Assembly: GCA_019925095.2 (NCBI GenBank)
Contig: CM034394.1
Location: 23,422,272-23,486,271 of the forward strand
Direction of reading: 5' to 3'
Length of the DNA stretch: 64,000 nt
Source of the DNA: Dendrolimus kikuchii
Taxonomy: Eukaryota; Arthropoda; Insecta; Lepidoptera; Lasiocampidae
This document shows positions 55,023 through 64,000 of the stretch, piece after piece (the first letter of the stretch is position 1; every line of letters starts with the position of its first letter). Under the pieces are notes generated by a model. That model saw nothing but the letters and a program-made list of their open reading frames with translations, did no database searches and had not been told where the DNA came from. A program made the translations under genes and the position numbers.

Positions 55023-55344
55023 CACTTGCTTGCTATTTGCCCACTGCGGACACAACCACTCGAAACCCATCTATTTATCTCTTTCTTTATTTTCTTTAAA
55101 TATTCGTAAAAGTACTCTCTGTAATTCAGCGAATTAAGAAGAGCGATTAAGAATTAATTAAGACTATCTTAAAATTGATGAAATATAGGAAGAGCGAAGT
55201 TTCCCAACACAAGTATCATCTGATTACTTTCTGGAAAGCCCCGGTAACTTATATGTATGGACTTATTGAAATAAATACATATTTTTTTTTACTAAATGCA
55301 TATGAAAGTTTATACGGTACTTATATAAAAAAATCTATTTTTAT

Positions 55345-55480
55345 TTTTTTTGTCTGTCTGTCTGTTTGTTCCAGCTAATTTTTGTAATGGCTGTGCTGAT
55401 TTTGACGGAACTTCATTGGCAGATAGCTAATGTTATACGGAGTAACTTAGGCTACTTTTATGTTAGAAAGCTAAGCTCAT
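55345..55480 (+). repeat. Lepidopteran tail repeat, inverted to 56035-56260
   Basis: 'ctgtctgtctgtttgttcca', 'ttgacggaacttcattggca' and 'aacttaggctacttttatgt' match the complement of words in 56130-56235. 55481-56034 holds no further feature. Confidence 0.55.
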
Positions 55481-56034
55481 GTATAGTAGAAATTTTGATA
55501 GATATAAAAGAAACTGACATAAGTTACCCGTCTTGAAGCGAAGATTTGTCGGTTTGTTTAAAGTGAAGAACAATATGAGTAGAAACTTTTATACAAACGA
55601 GGCCCGCCCGTTTTAAAGTTTAGAGCAATCTTCTTAAGAGCTAAGGCATGTTGTAAGTTATAGGTCGTCGGTCGTTGACCCCGTTATACATTATCAGTCT
55701 ATCTCGCAGTAGTATTATTGTTTATTAGTTTTCTAATGTTTAATCATAATCACACTTGAGATATTGTAATTATGCCGTGTAAAGACCCCATGAATAGAGG
55801 CGCGGATAGTAAAAGCAACTGAAATATTTTTTATATACTTACACAACTTCCAAGCCTCATAGATTTTTTATGAGCGTACCAACTTATGACGTCATAAGTA
55901 GGTACAAAAGGAGTCAAATAGCGCATTAATTACTATTTAAAAAGTAATTAAAATTATTTGTATCATGATTTTCTAAAAGTTAAATGAGAAGATGTTATTT
56001 TAACGCCTATTCTTTTATATTTAACACTAACTGT

Positions 56035-56260
56035 TACCCGCGACTTCGTCCGGATAAAGATTTAATTTAATTTGCCTTAAAGTGCGCCGACGGCGACGAA
56101 GTGAGCGTAAGTCTATCAATGTATTTATTTTTTCTAAAATAAAAGTAGCCTAAGTGACCTATATGCCAGTGAAGTTCCGTCAAAATCAGTAGAGCCATTA
56201 CAAAGATTTGCTGGAACACACAATCAGACAGACAGACAAAAAATTTAAACAACAAACAGG
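56035..56260 (-). repeat. Lepidopteran tail repeat
   Basis: 'gttacccgcgacttcgtccg', 'ccagtgaagttccgtcaaaa' and 'cagacagacagac' in the order expected for a minus-strand copy. Confidence 0.55.
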
Positions 56261-56262
56261 AG

Positions 56263-57095
56263 GATGTAATATCCCCGAAACTATTCACAAACGCAATGGA
56301 GGTTATCTTCAAGAATTTGGACTGGAATGGACGGGGTATTTATACTAATGGTGAGCGCATCTCTGTCGCTGTCGATATTGTCATTTTTGCTGAGACTACG
56401 GAAGAGCTGACTGTACTGTTGAACGGTCTAAATGAGTCCTCTCGGCGAGTGGGTCTCGGCATAAACCTGGACAAGACAAAAGTCATCTCATACCGACTCG
56501 ACAATGGCACCCCCCTCGACATTGTGCAAGAATACGTCCATCTTGGACAAATTATCTAAGTGACTATACACAACTTCGAGAGGGAAGTCAATAGAAGGAT
56601 TCATTTAGGTTGGGCGGCATTCGGAAAGCTCCGTTGGGTCTTTATGTCGACCATTCCGCAATGCTTGAAGACGAAAGTCTTCGAGCAGTGCTTCCTACCC
56701 GTCCGTACCGAGACGTGGACATTGGCTGTGGGTTGGTTAAGGTCGCTTAGCGGGCTATGGAGCGAGCTATGTTGGGAGTATATTTTATGGATAAAATCAG
56801 AAATGAACATATGTGTAAGAGAACCAAGGTTACCGACATAGCTTGCAAAATTAACAAGCTGAAGTGGCAGTGGGCCGACCACGTTTGTAACAGGACTGAT
56901 GGCCGATGGAGCAGACGAGTCTTAGATTGGAGAGCGCATCTTGGCAAACGTAATGTAGGACGCCTTGCAGCCCGATGGACAGACGATCTGCGCAAGGTCG
57001 CCGGTGGGGGCTGGATGAGAATAGCGGAGGACCGGGATAGGTAGTGAAAACTTGGAGAGGCTTACGTCCAGCAGTGAACAACGGTTGGCTGACGA
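56263..57095 (+). pseudogene. RTE-like LINE reverse transcriptase, dead
   Basis: DVISPKLFTNAMEVIFKNLD (motif B region), then RISVAVDIVIFAETTEELT, where the catalytic ADD of motif C is replaced, then GLGINLDKTKVIS (motif D) and EYVHLGQII followed by a stop. Other frames continue with RIHLGWAAFGKLRWVF, RAMLGVYFMDKIRNE, KLKWQWADHVCNRTDG and RWTDDLRKVAGGGW. At least two frame changes and loss of the catalytic site make it non-functional. It is a lineage apart from LINE-A. Confidence 0.78.
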
Positions 57096-57109
57096 CGACT
57101 TCAATTTTA

Positions 57110-57352
57110 TTTTTTTATTTTTTTTTATAGCATGAGTTCAGAAGACAGGCAGACGGCCCACTTGGTGGAAAGCGGGTACCATCGCCTATGGACATTTGCA
57201 ACTCAAAAGGTGCTACAAATGCGCTTCTGCTCTCTTAAAGTAGACTGGAACCTGGTCACTAATTTCGGAACACAACTCAGGGTTGTTATGGCGACATACT
57301 TTAGACCAGGGGTGGTAGCCATCCAATCGGGCAAATGCCCTACCACCTGGCG
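57110..57352 (-). mobile_element. SINE-A copy 24, short class
   Basis: Ends at 'ccctaccacctggc' followed by unrelated 'gaatttatt'. The T-rich side directly abuts the dead LINE. Confidence 0.75.
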
Positions 57353-57484
57353 AATTTATTTATTATTTGTATAGATTTTATATTTTTTTATTACATGTGT
57401 TCGCATCGCTATTGTTTTGACTCTATAATGCTTAGAATAGACACACATAATTGCACTGCATGCAGATTTTGAAAAGTTGTACAT

Positions 57485-57810
57485 CATATTTTCTTAAGTT
57501 TTCGCGATTTTTATACATAATAAAACTACGTTTTAACGGTTTTAAGCGCGGTAATTTTATTTGATTTTGGTTTTTCCAACGTTTCGGCCACTTTTCAGTG
57601 GCCGTGATCACGGAAGGCAAAGATGTCGAGTGTCAACGAGTATTGTTAAAGTTTTATTTAACCTACCGCCAACTTGTTAATTTTAATTTTGTTTATGATT
57701 ATTATTTACTCTATGGGAGCCTAATCTAATTTACTACCGCTTCGCAACATGTTATGGCTTGAAGAGAAGAAGCGGTGCAAGAAACTCTTCAGCAAACATG
57801 CCTAGCCCTA
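57485..57810 (+). mobile_element. Penelope-like fragment P4, longest
   Basis: 'attttcttaagttttcgcga', 'aaaactacgttttaacggtt', 'aacgtttcggccacttttca' plus 'gtggccgtgatcacgg', then 'cgcaacatgttatggcttga' and 'agaagcggtgcaagaaactc'. It links the P start words with the 60 bp core shared with repeat F. Confidence 0.45.
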
Positions 57811-57979
57811 ATAATTTATATAATGTTAAGATGTACATCATATTCTGATTGCATGAACTGTCACACTGTGTACTTACGTACATAATTCTCTTCACACTAT
57901 TATAATATTAAATCGTTAAAAATATTCATTACAAATATTTAATATAAACACACCATATAGTATTATCTATGAAAAACAC

Positions 57980-58205
57980 GTTGGCTACGTTCCATTAGAG
58001 GCTCACAACCACCACGTTCACGACCGCGATTTTTCCCGCTCCACTTGCTTGCTGGCGTTACAATCGTAAACCCAAGTGGAATGGTTATTTGACCAACCTC
58101 TTGACATGGGTCGTTGTGAGCGTTGTGTGATCGAAAACGGTGACGTCATTAGTGACGTTTTCGCCACGACCATAACGACCGCGGTCGCCTTATGGAACGG
58201 CTAAC
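57980..58205. mobile_element. MITE-like element, 226 bp
   Basis: Ends 'gttggctacgttccattag' and 'tatggaacggctaac' are imperfect inverted repeats. The interior has 'gtgacgtcattagtgacg'. No clear target duplication. Confidence 0.45.
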
Positions 58206-58385
58206 GGAGCATTTTGAGCGTTGTAAGCTACTGATGGAAGGCGCTGAATGAAAACATTGTATTAACAGAAACACTACCTAACTATGATAAGTCATTACAG
58301 AAGGCAGTCGACTGTTTTGACTTTGAGACTTCTAAATTACCTTCCTGCAAATATTAGCAAGTTATGACATTATATCTTTAACTTT

Positions 58386-58686
58386 TTCATCCGTGCAGGA
58401 ACGGAGAAAGAATACAATTTCCTGCGGCCGGGCGGCCTGTCGTAAGAGGTGACAAAACAACCCATAGCTAGGTGGTAGGGCTTTGCCCGACTGGATAGCT
58501 ACCACCCCTGGTCTAAAGTATGTCGCCATAACAACCTTGGGCTGTGTTCCGACATTAGTGACCAGGTTCCAGTCTCCCTTAAGAGAGCAGCACCGTATTT
58601 GTTGCAAATTTCCATAGGCGATGGTAACCGCTTTCCATCAAGTGGGCCGTCTGCCTGTCTGCTGATCTCCTGCAATAAAAAAAAAA
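58386..58686 (+). mobile_element. SINE-A copy 25
   Basis: Full-length layout. Small deletion 'cgtatttgttgcaaatttcc', where the 'agcacctttggtg' segment is lost. Confidence 0.77.
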
Positions 58687-58839
58687 CATGCAAATATTAT
58701 TGGTTATTTTGATCAATCATCGACCGCCGAGAGTAAAAAATTATTACAGTACTAATATCGCTATTAAAAAATACGGGTTGATGGTAGAAGGGTGAAAATT
58801 TAGGGTTTTATACATTTTTTAATGCCAAATCATAAAAAA

Positions 58840-59028
58840 ATTAAAATTAAAAATTTTATCCAAAAAATTAAAATTTAGGGGTGGGTCACCCTTATCATTT
58901 AGAGGTATGAAAAATAGATTTTGGCCGATTCTCAGTTACCGGATATGCACACAACATTTCATACAAATCGGTTTAGCCGTTTCGGAGGAGTTTGGTAACA
59001 AACACCGCGACACGAGAATTTTATATAT
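58840..59028 (+). repeat. Lepidopteran tail repeat
   Basis: 'tttagccgtttcggaggagt' and 'ttttatatattagatttt' follow the standard order; the preceding part is AT-rich. Confidence 0.45.
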
Positions 59029-59041
59029 TAGATTTTAAAAG

Positions 59042-59186
59042 CCTCAGGAGCCTTAACAGACGAGCGTGCATGACAAGAGCTATGAATGTCAAAGAAGCAA
59101 GTGAGGTGTGTAAGAATAAGCCTGAATGGCGCTCTGTTGTCCGTGCCTACCCCGCAAGGGAACTGGCGTGAAGTTATGTATGTATG
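59042..59186 (+). pseudogene. LINE-A copy l, 13 bp target duplication
   Basis: 145 bp 3' end flanked by 'tagattttaaaag' (59029-59041 and 59187-59199). The frame has a small deletion after 'aggagccttaa'. Confidence 0.9.
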
Positions 59187-59351
59187 TAGATTTTAAAAGT
59201 GTGATGATACGCTCTTTTTATAGACATTGTTATAAAATTTATTGTTCTCTATTATCAATTTAAATTTTTTTGAAATATTATGTTGGTGCCAATTCTATTT
59301 TGAAAAATACCTCCTAAATAATATATAAGAGTAAAAAAAACGATATTTTTA

Positions 59352-60058
59352 ACCGACTTCAAAAAAAGGAGGAGATTCTCAATTCGTCGGAATCTTTTTT
59401 TTCTGTTTGTTTGGTTTTTTTGTTTTTTTTTTATGTATGTTCACCGATTACTCTGAGATTTATGATCCGATTTACGTGATTCTTTTTTTGTTCGACGCGG
59501 AATAGCTGCCATTTGGTCGCCTAAAAATTTGACATAGTTTGGCCCAGTAGCTTTCATTTTACGAACATTTTTTTGTTCCCGTTTCTTGGGATCTGTATTT
59601 TTTAAGGAGCACGGCACCTTTCGTAGGTCTACCCATACATAGCTAGACACTAAAAAGTAACAAAAAAGTAAAAAATAACTTCGTTTAAAAAAACCGACTT
59701 CAAAAACTGAAAAGTATAAAATATAATATTTTCTTAAGTTTTCGCGACTTGTATACATAATAAAACTACGTTTTAACGGTTTTAAGCGCGGTAATTTTAT
59801 TTGATTTTGGTTTTTCCGACGTTTCGGCCACTTTTCAGTTTTATTAAGTATAAAATAACTTATTTCTAAAGCTATTATTATTAATATATATTATCTAAAA
59901 CATCTTGAAGTCGGTGCAAAGTAAAACATAAAAATTATAATATTTTGAAAATTACTAAGCACCAACTTTAAGATGTTTTAGATAATATATATTAGATAAT
60001 AATAGCTTTAGAAGATATTTTATACTTTTTAGTTTTTGAAGTCGGTTTTACTTATAGT
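59352..60058. repeat. Repeat K copy 2, interrupted, with hairpin
   Basis: Left end 'ccgacttcaaaaaaaggagg'; right end 'tttttgaagtcggtttt'. 59870-59925 and 59955-60010 form an inverted repeat of about 50 bp. Interrupted by P5 at 59722-59845. Confidence 0.65.
59722..59845 (+). mobile_element. Penelope-like fragment P5, 10 bp target duplication
   Basis: Flanked by 'aagtataaaa' (59712-59721 and 59846-59855). It contains the P start word 'ttcttaagttttcgcgactt' and stops just after 'cggccacttttcagt'. Confidence 0.7.
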
Positions 60059-60439
60059 GTATTAAATAAATAAATTATACCATTCTGATTTAAGGAAGGG
60101 GTCCTGTATGTCACGATGCAATAACCACAGAGGTGGTAACCTTCTATTTAAATAAAATCGACATTGTGCATTCCCTCTTTAAGAAGTCGGTGGTGGCTCG
60201 AACAGGGCGTGTAGGCAAACCATGTCTGGTGGCGACAGTCGTTCAATTGAATTTATTAGAGTCTTTTATGTGGCAGCGTGCCGTTGCGGACATATTGTAA
60301 ACGGTTCAAGTAAATCAGGACAGAGAAGTTTCGGTGTTCGCACGGAAATTCCCAATGCAAAGTTCGCGACAAATCCGATTTATGTTTACGCTATTGCATG
60401 TAACGTGTGCTTCTTTAAAGTTCTATTCTGTGTTTTTTT

Positions 60440-60597
60440 TTATATTGCAGGAGATCAGCAGACAGGCAGACGGCCCACTTGATGGAAAGCAGTTACCATC
60501 GCCTATGGACATTTGCAACACCAAAGTTGCTACAAATGCGCTGCTGCTCTCTTAAGGGAAACTGGAACCTGGTCAGAAACTGGAACCTGGTCAACCT
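60440..60597 (-). mobile_element. SINE-A copy 26, truncated with internal duplication
   Basis: Tail-side half only. At the break, 'gaaactggaacctggtca' occurs twice in tandem. 60059-60439 holds an 86-codon frame without motifs. Confidence 0.72.
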
Positions 60598-60711
60598 GGT
60601 GTGTTCGAGGTAAAAGATAAGATTTCTTTGTATAATCTATTTTTTAAGGTTCTGTAACCAAATAAAACTACGTTTCAATGGGTTTTTTATTATTATTATT
60701 ATATATATCTC

Positions 60712-61195
60712 TACGGACTCGAGTTTCGTACCCTTTTTTAATACTTAATTTCTATGAAAAATTTGAGACTCCGTACACGCTTATTGTTTGTTTTTGTTAG
60801 TGTATGTGACATTATATGTAATAATTTTTCTGTTTTGGTGTACCTTAAGAATAACTTATTATATTAATTTATTCTCATTTTAATACTAAACTTATACTAA
60901 TGTAGAGTGTATCTGTTACATGCTGTTGTTGTGAGGAAGTGCATGTGCAGTGTTGGCCTTATATCTATACTCATATATAGTCGTATCTAGTGCCATGTGT
61001 GTTGTTTTTTTTTCTTTTCTGTGCCTGGGTTATTAATTTTTAGGCTCTTTGTGTGTCTTGGTTTGTTTGTGGAGTATGCGTGTAATGCAATGCGATGGTA
61101 GTGCGCGTAGGTTTAAGTATGTGTATAAGTTTTATTGTTAGTTATGTGTTTATGACTTTGTGTGGCGTTATAATTTATTGTTTAGTTGCTGTGAC
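60712..61195 (+). repeat. Repeat H copy 3, longest continuous copy
   Basis: 'ctctacggactcgagtttcg' to 'ttataatttattgtttagtt', about 484 bp uninterrupted. It contains all words found in the other copies. Confidence 0.75.
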
Positions 61196-61312
61196 ATGAA
61201 AAAATTCAGTTTTAATGGTTTTAAGCACGGTATTTTAATTAATTTTTATTTCGAAATTTCGGCCACTTTTCAGTAGCCGCGATTTCTTTGCCTTCCTTGA
61301 TGCGAAGTAAAA
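61196..61312 (+). mobile_element. Penelope-like fragment P6
   Basis: 'gttttaatggttttaagcac' and 'aatttcggccacttttcagt'; diverged. Confidence 0.4.
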
Positions 61313-61492
61313 ATTAATGCAATATAACCTGAGAGAATGCTTCTACAGGTTACATTATATTAATTTTTGTCTAGGCGCTATTCGCACTGGAAAATTTTAC
61401 TTAATTATATCCCGAAAACTGTCCCTTTTTCCGGGATTAACAAATATCCTATATCCTTTTTTTCAGTATTAAGACTTTCATTATTTTCACAT

Positions 61493-61813
61493 TTATTTAT
61501 TTTTCATTGCAGGAGCTCAGCAGACAGGCAGTACGGCCCACTTGATGGAAAGCGGTTACCATCGCCTATAGACATTTGCAAAACCAAAGGTGCTACAAAT
61601 GCGCTGCTGCTCTCTTAAGGGAGACTGGAACCTGATCACTAATACCGGAACACAACTCAAGGTTGTTATGGCGACATACTTTAGACCAGGGGTGGTAGCC
61701 ATCCAGTCGGGCAAATGCCCTACCACCTGGCTGTGGGTTGTTAAGTCGCCTCTTACGACAGGCCGCCCGGCCGCAGGAAATTGTATTCTTTCTCCGTTCC
61801 TGTACAGATAAAA
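61493..61813 (-). mobile_element. SINE-A copy 27, full length
   Basis: Runs 'ttgcaggagctcagcagaca' to 'tgtacagataaaaattt'. 'atttat' occurs on both sides and could be a target duplication. Confidence 0.77.
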
Positions 61814-61927
61814 ATTTATAATATTGGTATTTATATATGTGACGACATATCACATGTTAATTATCCTCTATTGAAGTTTTTACGGAATTAATCATTTTAA
61901 AATTTAATATTCGCTTTTTAAGCGACA

Positions 61928-62026
61928 ATGAAGCGGAAAGTGCACTTGTCATCCGCATGCAGCGCCTGTCGGCGGCTCTTGTCGCGCGGTAATGTGCTGC
62001 GGGCGAACCAGCGCTGCGCTGAATAA
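61928..62026 (+). CDS. Small GC-rich ORF, 32 codons (hypothetical)
   Basis: ATG at 61928, Cys/Arg-rich peptide (ends ANQRCAE), and a stop codon embedded in AATAAA (62022-62027). The stretch 61925-62015 is sharply GC-rich inside AT-rich DNA. No known family is recognised. It could be a terminal exon, a transposon piece or chance. Confidence 0.2.
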   Translation: MKRKVHLSSACSACRRLLSRGNVLRANQRCAE

Positions 62027-62287
62027 AGCATATTTTATTTTCATGAGAACGGTGTAATAAATTATGATTATTTCTCTTAACACTATGAAATTAAATTAAT
62101 ATGTGCATGTAGGAATTTTAAGATGTAGTGTGTCTATTGTAATGCAAGTTTGAATGAATAAGAACGGAAGTAATTAGTAATGAACGATTGATTAAATTTA
62201 GCAGTCTATTAAAAGTATGGGATATGAATAGGTGTATTTTGACGTGGTAGAGCCATGCTGGAGTCACTATCTTGTTTTTTTTTTCTT

Positions 62288-62440
62288 AACAACTCTACGG
62301 CACGAGTTCCGTACCTTTCTTTACAATTTAATTTCTATGGAAGTTTGTAGAGTTCATACAGGCTTATTGTTTATTTTTGTTAGTGTGTGTGACATTAATT
62401 TAGTGATTTTTATGTTCTGGTGTACCGTACTACACTATCT
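62288..62440 (+). repeat. Repeat H copy 4, 5' part only
   Basis: 'aactctacggcacgagttcc' to 'gttctggtgtaccgt'. The later parts are absent. Confidence 0.7.
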
Positions 62441-62489
62441 TGTACACACACATCTTGTCTTGTACACTATCTTGATTATATCACTTAGC

Positions 62490-62640
62490 TGACCCTAAGG
62501 CCAACTTGATCGGTGTGATACCACGCTCTCACAGAATATCGGAGTGAAACGGTTAGCCTTGAGTTATTCTTCGTGCGGTGGGTGAAAGTTCAGATGGCCC
62601 ACATCCCCATATCCAACCTTCCCTATCCCTGTATACGCGG
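62490..62640 (+). repeat. LINE 3' UTR-like repeat, shared with 22845
   Basis: 'gatcggtgtgataccacgct' and 'ggagtgaaacggttagcctt'; ends in an A run at 62653-62663. Confidence 0.4.
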
Positions 62641-62803
62641 ATCCGAACTTTAAAAAAAAAAACCCGGATAATAGTATAATTTTCTTGCTTTCAGTTGTTG
62701 TATAACTGTTTGTTGAATCTATGTATTAATACGTGAAGCAAAAACTTTGTACCCTTTTTACAATAATTGTGCGAACGGAGGAATATGAAATTTCGCACAC
62801 TTA

Positions 62804-63004
62804 TCTATACTAATATTATAAAGAGGTAAAGTTTATGAGTTTGTGACGTTGTAGGGGCAATCTCTGGATCTACTAAACCGATTTTAAAAATTCTTTTACT
62901 GTTGGAAAGCTACGTTAACGGGGAGTGTCATAGGCTTATATGACATGACGCTATATACCACGGGAGCGGGACAGAGCGCGGGTGAAACAGCCGCGGGCCG
63001 CTAG
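62804..63004 (+). mobile_element. Helitron-like element, 201 bp, intact ends
   Basis: Starts TCTATACTAATATTATAAAG after A (62803) and ends 'gcgggccgctag' before T (63005). This is the cleanest match to Helitron terminal rules. Recall of the lepidopteran Lep1-type Helitrons supports the class. Non-coding. 63005-63590 holds nothing recognised. Confidence 0.7.
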
Positions 63005-63624
63005 TAGTTTATATAGAGAAGAAGCGACGAATGCTAATATTTTTTTAATTATGCATAAAAATACATTAAACCTATAAAAAATACATTACACACACTATCA
63101 TGTATTTGACACACATACGCATATATACTCTTTTGTTTATTGTTAAAGTCAAATTAACACTATAGCCTTGGCGAAATCTGTGATTATAGAAGTATAGTCT
63201 TTAACAACAGAACCTTAATAATGTTCAGACTTATAATTTAAATTAATTATGTAATATTATTTTCAACACACTTGCTCATAAAATGGCTCTATGGTCACCG
63301 CAATTAGGCACAGAATGACACCCATAATCAAACTGTGACTAAAAATCTATAACTCACTAGTGAGTTATAGATATTTTTTTTAAATTTTATTGCTTGAGAT
63401 GCTCTGTTCTTAAAAAAGTTTTTATTAAAAAAAAAGATCGTGTTCTATAGAACAAATAAATTAAAGTTCCTATTGCTTGCTCATTTCATGCAACTTCTTA
63501 TTTAAATAGATAATTGTAACTCGTACGTGTTTAATAAATAAAACTTTCACTCATATATAACTTTTTTTATCTACTAAATAAAATGAGTTTTTGTTGTTAT
63601 TTTATTCACAAGTGTGTTGAAAAA

Positions 63625-63750
63625 CGTCGTATGATACACGTGTGTATTGATGATTACCGTCCTCGGCTCTATTAAGACCCTCGCCTACGGCTCGAGTCTC
63701 AATGGCGCCTCGGCGGTAATCACCAATGTTACACACTAGTACCATAATGT
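63625..63750. repeat. Large imperfect hairpin
   Basis: 'gtgtgtattgatgattaccg' pairs imperfectly with 'cggtaatcaccaatgttaca' (63712 on). The interior 'ctcgcctacggctcgag' is GC-rich. It is a common type of lepidopteran repeat. 63751-64000 holds nothing else. Confidence 0.45.
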
Positions 63751-64000
63751 ACTATAACACCACTAGGCGACCACTAGTCCTTTATAATGTTCTAACACTT
63801 CATAACATTTCAAAATTACCCATCTCCACCGAAACCAACATTTTAAAAGTTAGCATGTTCAATAAATTACAAGAATAACATTTTGATGCTCACAAAGTGC
63901 ATCATAATCCTTTATGAGGAAAGTTTTTAAAATCTTCGTGTTGTGATAAGTTCGCCTTTTGCTGCAAGCTTTAGCAGAATATTACTTTTATGGTTTACAT

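Overview
This 64 kb window is AT-rich insect DNA, almost certainly from a moth or butterfly (Lepidoptera). The evidence is the repeat content: short Helitron-like elements beginning TCTATACTAATATTATAAAG and ending CTAG/CTAA, the 'ccgggataaaaagtagcc' tail repeats, RTE-like LINEs with ATGT tails, and tRNA-derived SINEs. I found no convincing host protein gene, rRNA, functional tRNA gene or CRISPR. Every long open frame belongs to a retroelement. The window reads as intergenic or intronic sequence built by repeated nested insertion.

Families are named locally. SINE-A: about 28 copies, roughly 310 bp, from 'atccgtgcagg' to an A-rich tail, with no tRNA-like head seen. SINE-B and SINE-C: tRNA-derived, with box A and box B. 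LINE-A: an RTE-like LINE in 12 5'-truncated copies ending (ATGT)n, many with 12-13 bp target duplications. LINE-B: a second reverse transcriptase in one long open copy (131-1537). Further LINE fragments lie at 9082, 16027, 22166, 34660, 43408, 48852 and 56263. There are five solo LTRs of one family; a small carboxy-terminal retroelement fragment with a 'GN.AS.L' motif (4 copies); poly-A retroposons J (2 copies, 14-15 bp target duplications); Penelope-like fragments P; and unclassified repeats C, E, F, G, H and K.

Layout: 0-10 kb holds LINE-B inside a Helitron-like element, a LINE-A copy flanked by a ~190 bp direct repeat, a 3 x 366 bp tandem array and a 70 bp-armed foldback. 10-20 kb holds the largest LINE-A copy (437 open codons), a solo LTR and an inverted LINE-A pair. 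20-33 kb holds SINE-A/B/C, an LTR split by a retroposon, a Helitron-like element split by SINE-A, and (TA)n tracts beside LINE-A. 33-44 kb holds SINE-A inverted pairs, two solo LTRs, TA-flanked MITEs and a possible promoter with first exon near 40.15-40.25 kb. 44-64 kb holds both J insertions, Penelope-like fragments, foldbacks, a dead RTE-like reverse transcriptase, repeat H copies, a 32-codon GC-rich ORF and a 201 bp Helitron-like element.

Nothing here resembles an operon or a host pathway. The biology visible is transposition: 5'-truncated retrotransposition with target duplications, LTR excision by recombination, and nested insertions that give a relative order of events.
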